Assembly: GCA_004558305.1 (NCBI GenBank)
Contig: SFDG01000055.1
Coordinates: forward strand, 1 to 16,613
Source: Phocaeicola plebeius
GTDB lineage: Bacteria; Bacteroidota; Bacteroidia; Bacteroidales; Bacteroidaceae
Length of the DNA stretch: 16,613 nt
Reading direction: 5' to 3'
The notes beneath the pieces are model-generated. The model made no database searches. It was not told the DNA's origin and saw only the letters and a list, made by a program, of their open reading frames with translations. A program made the position numbers and the translations under genes. Below are positions 14,366 through 16,613 of the stretch, piece by piece (positions within the stretch are counted from its first letter, which is position 1; each line of letters opens with the position of its first letter).

Positions 14366-15427
14366 TTAGTCAAATAATACCTTGCTGATGGCAGGTATGA
14401 AGTCATTCTTGCGCGACATCTGTCCCTGACACCTGATGAAGCCGTCCTGTGACTTTCCGAACGCTTCCTCCGCACATTCCTGTGCTCCCTCTCCGTAATA
14501 AATGATGTCGGTATAGTTGCCTGTCTTGTTCAATATCATGGCGAAGACCATCTCGCGTTGCTTCTTTTCCAAAGCCTGAGGCATGAACGACATCATGCGA
14601 TTACGCAGACTGGTCTGGGAGGAGTCGTCGAGGGCATTCACTACGGCAACACCGATGTTGCAACCTACCGATTCCGCACTGTAATCCTTATAGTCACTGA
14701 AGAATATCTCTTCGTCCGTCATTCCCATATACGATGCCAATGAGTCCGTCATCTCTTTATAATAGCCGTCCACATCGCCTATGACCGTGAGTGGCAGCAG
14801 TTTGGCATACATCGTACTGTCGATGGAACTCGTCGTTGTCGAAGCGAGATTGTTTGTGTCGCTCAGGAGGGCTGACAAAAGCAGGCCTGCCATCTCCTTG
14901 CTTATCGTTACACCGTATTCCTTGAAGCCGGTGTATATCACAGTACAGCATGAACCAACAGGCATTATCCGGCAATATAAAGGTGACGAAGTGGTGATGC
15001 TGCCCAGGGAATGATGGTCGATGATTTGCAGTATTTTTGCCTTTTCCATGCCCGTTATGGCATGTTGCATCTCGCTGTGATCGACCATTATGATGCGTTC
15101 GCCTTCTGCATCGCTTAATATCGCCGGTTCCTGTATGCCGAATCTCCTCAATACCATTTTCGTCTCATTATTCAGTTTCCCTGCCACCCTCGGCTCACAA
15201 TGGTAGCCGAGTGCGTTCATCAGGTAAGCGTAGGTGATTGCCGAACAAGTGGCATCTGTGTCAGGGCTTTTATGTCCAATTACGTATGTTGTGACACCAT
15301 CGCCCCAGTCGAGAGCGTCAAATACACTGCTGAAATCAGCAGCATTCACAGGCTCGTCATTGCTGCATGATGACAGGCCTATCAAGATGGTTGCGACAAT
15401 TCCTATCGCTTGTAGCCATTTCTTCAT
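14366..15427 (-). CDS. Family II (DHH, Mn-dependent) inorganic pyrophosphatase, lipoprotein form
   Basis: A 353-residue protein with the complete motif set of family II pyrophosphatases: GHKSPDTD (H52, D56, D58), VDHSE (D116), IDHH (H138, H139), LLSDT (D190) and, near the end, SRKND (R339, K340) of the DHHA2 domain. These hydrolyse pyrophosphate using Mn or Co at a two-metal site. Unusually, the ATG at 15427 begins MKKWLQAIGIVATILIGLSSC, a clear lipoprotein signal with Cys21 followed by SNDEP, so the enzyme should be exported and lipid-anchored. An upstream in-frame start at 15550 would overlap the preceding gene and bury the signal, so I reject it. The YaeR-like gene ends 31 bases upstream on the same strand, suggesting an operon. 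The substrate outside the cytoplasm may not be pyrophosphate. Confidence 0.9.
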   Translation of the reverse strand: MKKWLQAIGIVATILIGLSSCSNDEPVNAADFSSVFDALDWGDGVTTYVIGHKSPDTDATCSAITYAYLMNALGYHCEPRVAGKLNNETKMVLRRFGIQEPAILSDAEGERIIMVDHSEMQHAITGMEKAKILQIIDHHSLGSITTSSPLYCRIMPVGSCCTVIYTGFKEYGVTISKEMAGLLLSALLSDTNNLASTTTSSIDSTMYAKLLPLTVIGDVDGYYKEMTDSLASYMGMTDEEIFFSDYKDYSAESVGCNIGVAVVNALDDSSQTSLRNRMMSFMPQALEKKQREMVFAMILNKTGNYTDIIYYGEGAQECAEEAFGKSQDGFIRCQGQMSRKNDFIPAISKVLFD

Positions 15428-15458
15428 GGTGATTCGTTTCAATTGGTGGTTGATTGGA

Positions 15459-15863
15459 TTAGAGGGGTGTGTCCATCTTCCTTTCATACAGTTCGATAGG
15501 CAATCCGTCAGGATCCTGGAAAAAGACAAACCGTTGTCGGGTATATTCATCTACGCGAATGGCTTCATGCGGAACCTGCCTCTTCTCCAGTTCTTTGACA
15601 GCCTCCACGATGTTGTCCACTTCAAAAGCCAGATGACGCAGGCCAACCGCTTCCGGACGAGTCAGACGTGCCGGAGGATTCGGAAAAGAGAACAGTTCGA
15701 TGACATACTCATCCCCTAGGGCGAGATCGGTTTTGTACGACAGTCTCTCTGCCCGATAGTTCTCTGCGATAATTTTCATGCCCAAGACACGGGTATAGAA
15801 ATCCAGACTACGTTGGTAGTCGGAACAAATAATGGCAATGTGGTGTACTTTGTTTAATTTCAT
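15459..15863 (-). CDS. VOC-family glyoxalase-like metalloprotein (YaeR/SMU1112c type)
   Basis: A 134-residue cytoplasmic vicinal-oxygen-chelate protein. The paired beta-alpha-beta-beta-beta modules are visible, with candidate metal ligands H8 (VHHIAI), E56 (VIELFSF), H77 (LRHLAFEV) and E124 (LPIELYE). Length and motifs fit the YaeR/SMU1112c subgroup, which resembles glyoxalase I but has no firmly known substrate. FYTRVLGMKIIAE and FFQDPDGLP are typical family signatures. It is the first gene of a pair with the exported pyrophosphatase. No TAnnTTTG box was found directly upstream; TACCTGCA lies there but differs in two key positions. Confidence 0.92.
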   Translation of the reverse strand: MKLNKVHHIAIICSDYQRSLDFYTRVLGMKIIAENYRAERLSYKTDLALGDEYVIELFSFPNPPARLTRPEAVGLRHLAFEVDNIVEAVKELEKRQVPHEAIRVDEYTRQRFVFFQDPDGLPIELYERKMDTPL

Positions 15864-15938
15864 GGGAGTATTCTGAATTCCGTTGTTCTATGCAGGTATA
15901 TCCTACTGGGTTAAAAAGACATGAAGATGTGTCAATCC

Positions 15939-16226
15939 TCAACGATGCATATCGTCTGGATACAGCTCAAAACGTCCTGGCTTGTTGTCTTGCGCAAGAG
16001 GTTCTGCATTAATCACCCGGTTTTTCTTCGGGTTTGAAGGAACAATGCCTTGGATTGCCCCGTCTCTTGTATCGAGCCTCAGGACAACTCCTGTTATAGC
16101 AGGATAAAGAGCATAGTTTGCACTTTTGTTCGTTGGAATAACGACCTTCACGTCATCTTCTGCATGGATAGCAGCAAACGACAAGCAGCAAATGGCCAAT
16201 AATACTATAAACTTTTTCTTTCTCAT
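15939..16226 (-). CDS. Small secreted protein of unknown function
   Basis: A 95-residue protein beginning MRKKKFIVLLAICCLSFAAIHA, a Sec signal peptide with a probable signal peptidase I site after AIHA, followed by EDDVKVVIPTNKSANYALYP. The mature part of about 73 residues has an internal echo: NYALYPAITGVVLRLDTRDG early and GRFELYPDDMHR at the end, where related small Bacteroidales proteins have an 'LYPT.N...F.LLD..DG' repeat unit. The second unit appears to stop short, so the gene may be truncated at its 3' end. AAGGATAAAAAG before the ATG is a plausible A-rich translation start. The function is unknown. Confidence 0.72.
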   Translation of the reverse strand: MRKKKFIVLLAICCLSFAAIHAEDDVKVVIPTNKSANYALYPAITGVVLRLDTRDGAIQGIVPSNPKKNRVINAEPLAQDNKPGRFELYPDDMHR

Positions 16227-16258
16227 CTCTTTTTATCCTTAATTCCGCAACACTATTA

Positions 16259-16290
16259 TAAATATAACTTTTAGGTGCCTGAGCAACAAA
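16259..16290 (-). promoter_or_regulatory. Promoter of the small secreted protein, -33 box possibly inside the IS
   Basis: On the minus strand TTTG (16290-16287) is followed after exactly 20 bases by TATATTTA (16266-16259), one mismatch from the TAnnTTTG -7 consensus. The spacing fits the Bacteroidetes -33/-7 arrangement. The leader to the ATG at 16226 would be about 25 bases. The -33 element lies in what appears to be the left end of an IS1380-family element. Confidence 0.5.
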
Positions 16291-16613
16291 GAGCTGCTCG
16301 AAATTTTGCCATGTCAGATTTTTCACCTATCTTAGTGTTGCAAATCAAAATATGTATCAAATCCGACAGACCTAGTAAAGGTAACAATAAAATCTGAGAA
16401 ACTCTCTCCTTTTGGAGGAATTTTTTCAATACTAGAGCAATTTGACTCCAAGCTCTCATCTGTAATAGACTCAACCCTCGGTATGAGATGCAAGCTGTAT
16501 GGTTATCAATACAGTGAAATCATCCGTTCGCTTATGAGCGTTTATTTCTGTGGCGGCTCATGGATACTGCGTATTGCCTCAAGTCGCATTGTGGGGTAAG
16601 GGGAATGTATATG
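16278..16613 (+). mobile_element. Left end of an IS1380-family insertion sequence, partial
   Basis: The identity rests on the transposase N-terminus encoded at 16381-16560. The bases before it are likely the left flank of the element, perhaps beginning at CCTGAGCAAC near 16278, but I cannot confirm the terminal inverted repeat without the other end. IS1380 elements (for example IS942 and IS1186 types) are common in Bacteroides and can drive neighbouring genes. The window ends inside or just past the element. Confidence 0.6.
16336..16599 (+). pseudogene. IS1380-family transposase, N-terminal fragment
   Basis: The open frame from 16336 encodes VTIKSEKLSPFGGIFS, ILEQFDSKLSSVIDSTLG and then RCKLYGYQYSEIIRSLMSV and YFCGGS. 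These match the N-terminal region of Bacteroides IS1380 transposases, where CGGS is normally followed by 'CIEDVTTHL'. Here CGGS at 16549-16560 is followed by WILRIASSRIVG and a stop at 16597-16599. That change suggests a truncation or junction at about 16560. No ATG, GTG or TTG start lies in frame between the upstream stop (16333-16335) and the conserved region. I therefore call it a broken copy; the alternative is an intact copy with an unusual start followed by a frameshift. Confidence 0.7.

Noticed and set aside
15428..15550. 41-residue N-terminal extension of the pyrophosphatase
   Set aside because: It overlaps the VOC gene and would hide a clear lipoprotein signal that starts at 15427.
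16271..16474. 67-codon minus-strand frame near the right end
   Set aside because: It is antisense to the conserved IS1380 transposase region and covers the promoter of the small secreted protein.

Overview
The window looks like a chromosomal stretch from a gut Bacteroidales bacterium, probably a Bacteroides/Phocaeicola-type genome of moderate GC. I infer this from the gene families (DUF4377 and DUF1349 lipoproteins, GH20 hexosaminidase, SO_0444-type permease, EFR1 ferredoxin, IS1380 transposase), from promoter -7 boxes of the Bacteroidetes form TAnnTTTG, and from A-rich translation starts without strong Shine-Dalgarno sites. Genus and species cannot be fixed from the sequence alone.

Layout. 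Bases 1-681 hold the 3' part of a DUF4377 lipoprotein-like gene (+). It converges on a very long minus-strand gene (707-4948) for a Dna2-like fusion of a RecB/Cas4-type nuclease and an SF1 helicase, with an extra C-terminal Rossmann-like domain. A 181-bp MITE-like repeat with nested inverted repeats (4986-5166) separates it from a minus-strand cluster transcribed right to left: choloylglycine hydrolase-family amidase (9226-8144), MalY/PatB-type C-S lyase (8057-6879) and GH20 beta-N-acetylhexosaminidase lipoprotein (6842-5187). The last two are closely spaced; the lyase also has its own -7 box.

Bases 9363-9669 hold a decayed LysO-type lysine exporter. Next comes a plus-strand heavy-metal module: permease with a fused HMA domain (9804-11066), a short AraC-type regulator with an N-terminal HMA-like CxxC domain (11070-11627), and a flavodoxin/2x[4Fe-4S] EFR1-type ferredoxin (11664-12422). 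A TAACTTTG box lies in front. A small Cys-rich protein (12718-12485, minus) and a broken lipoprotein gene (13022-12752, minus) follow, so the metal module is flanked on both sides by gene remnants.

The right part holds a DUF1349 lipoprotein (13379-14089, +), a perfect 30-bp inverted repeat between convergent genes, a minus-strand pair of YaeR-like VOC protein and an exported, lipid-anchored family II (DHH) pyrophosphatase, a small secreted protein, and the 5' end of an IS1380-family insertion sequence at the window edge. The IS end may supply half of the promoter of the small secreted protein.

The points most worth following up are the C-terminal domain of the nuclease-helicase, the HMA-AraC regulator next to the HMA-permease, the lipoprotein form of a normally cytoplasmic pyrophosphatase, and the repeat structures. 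I saw no CRISPR array, rRNA or tRNA and no obvious defence island.
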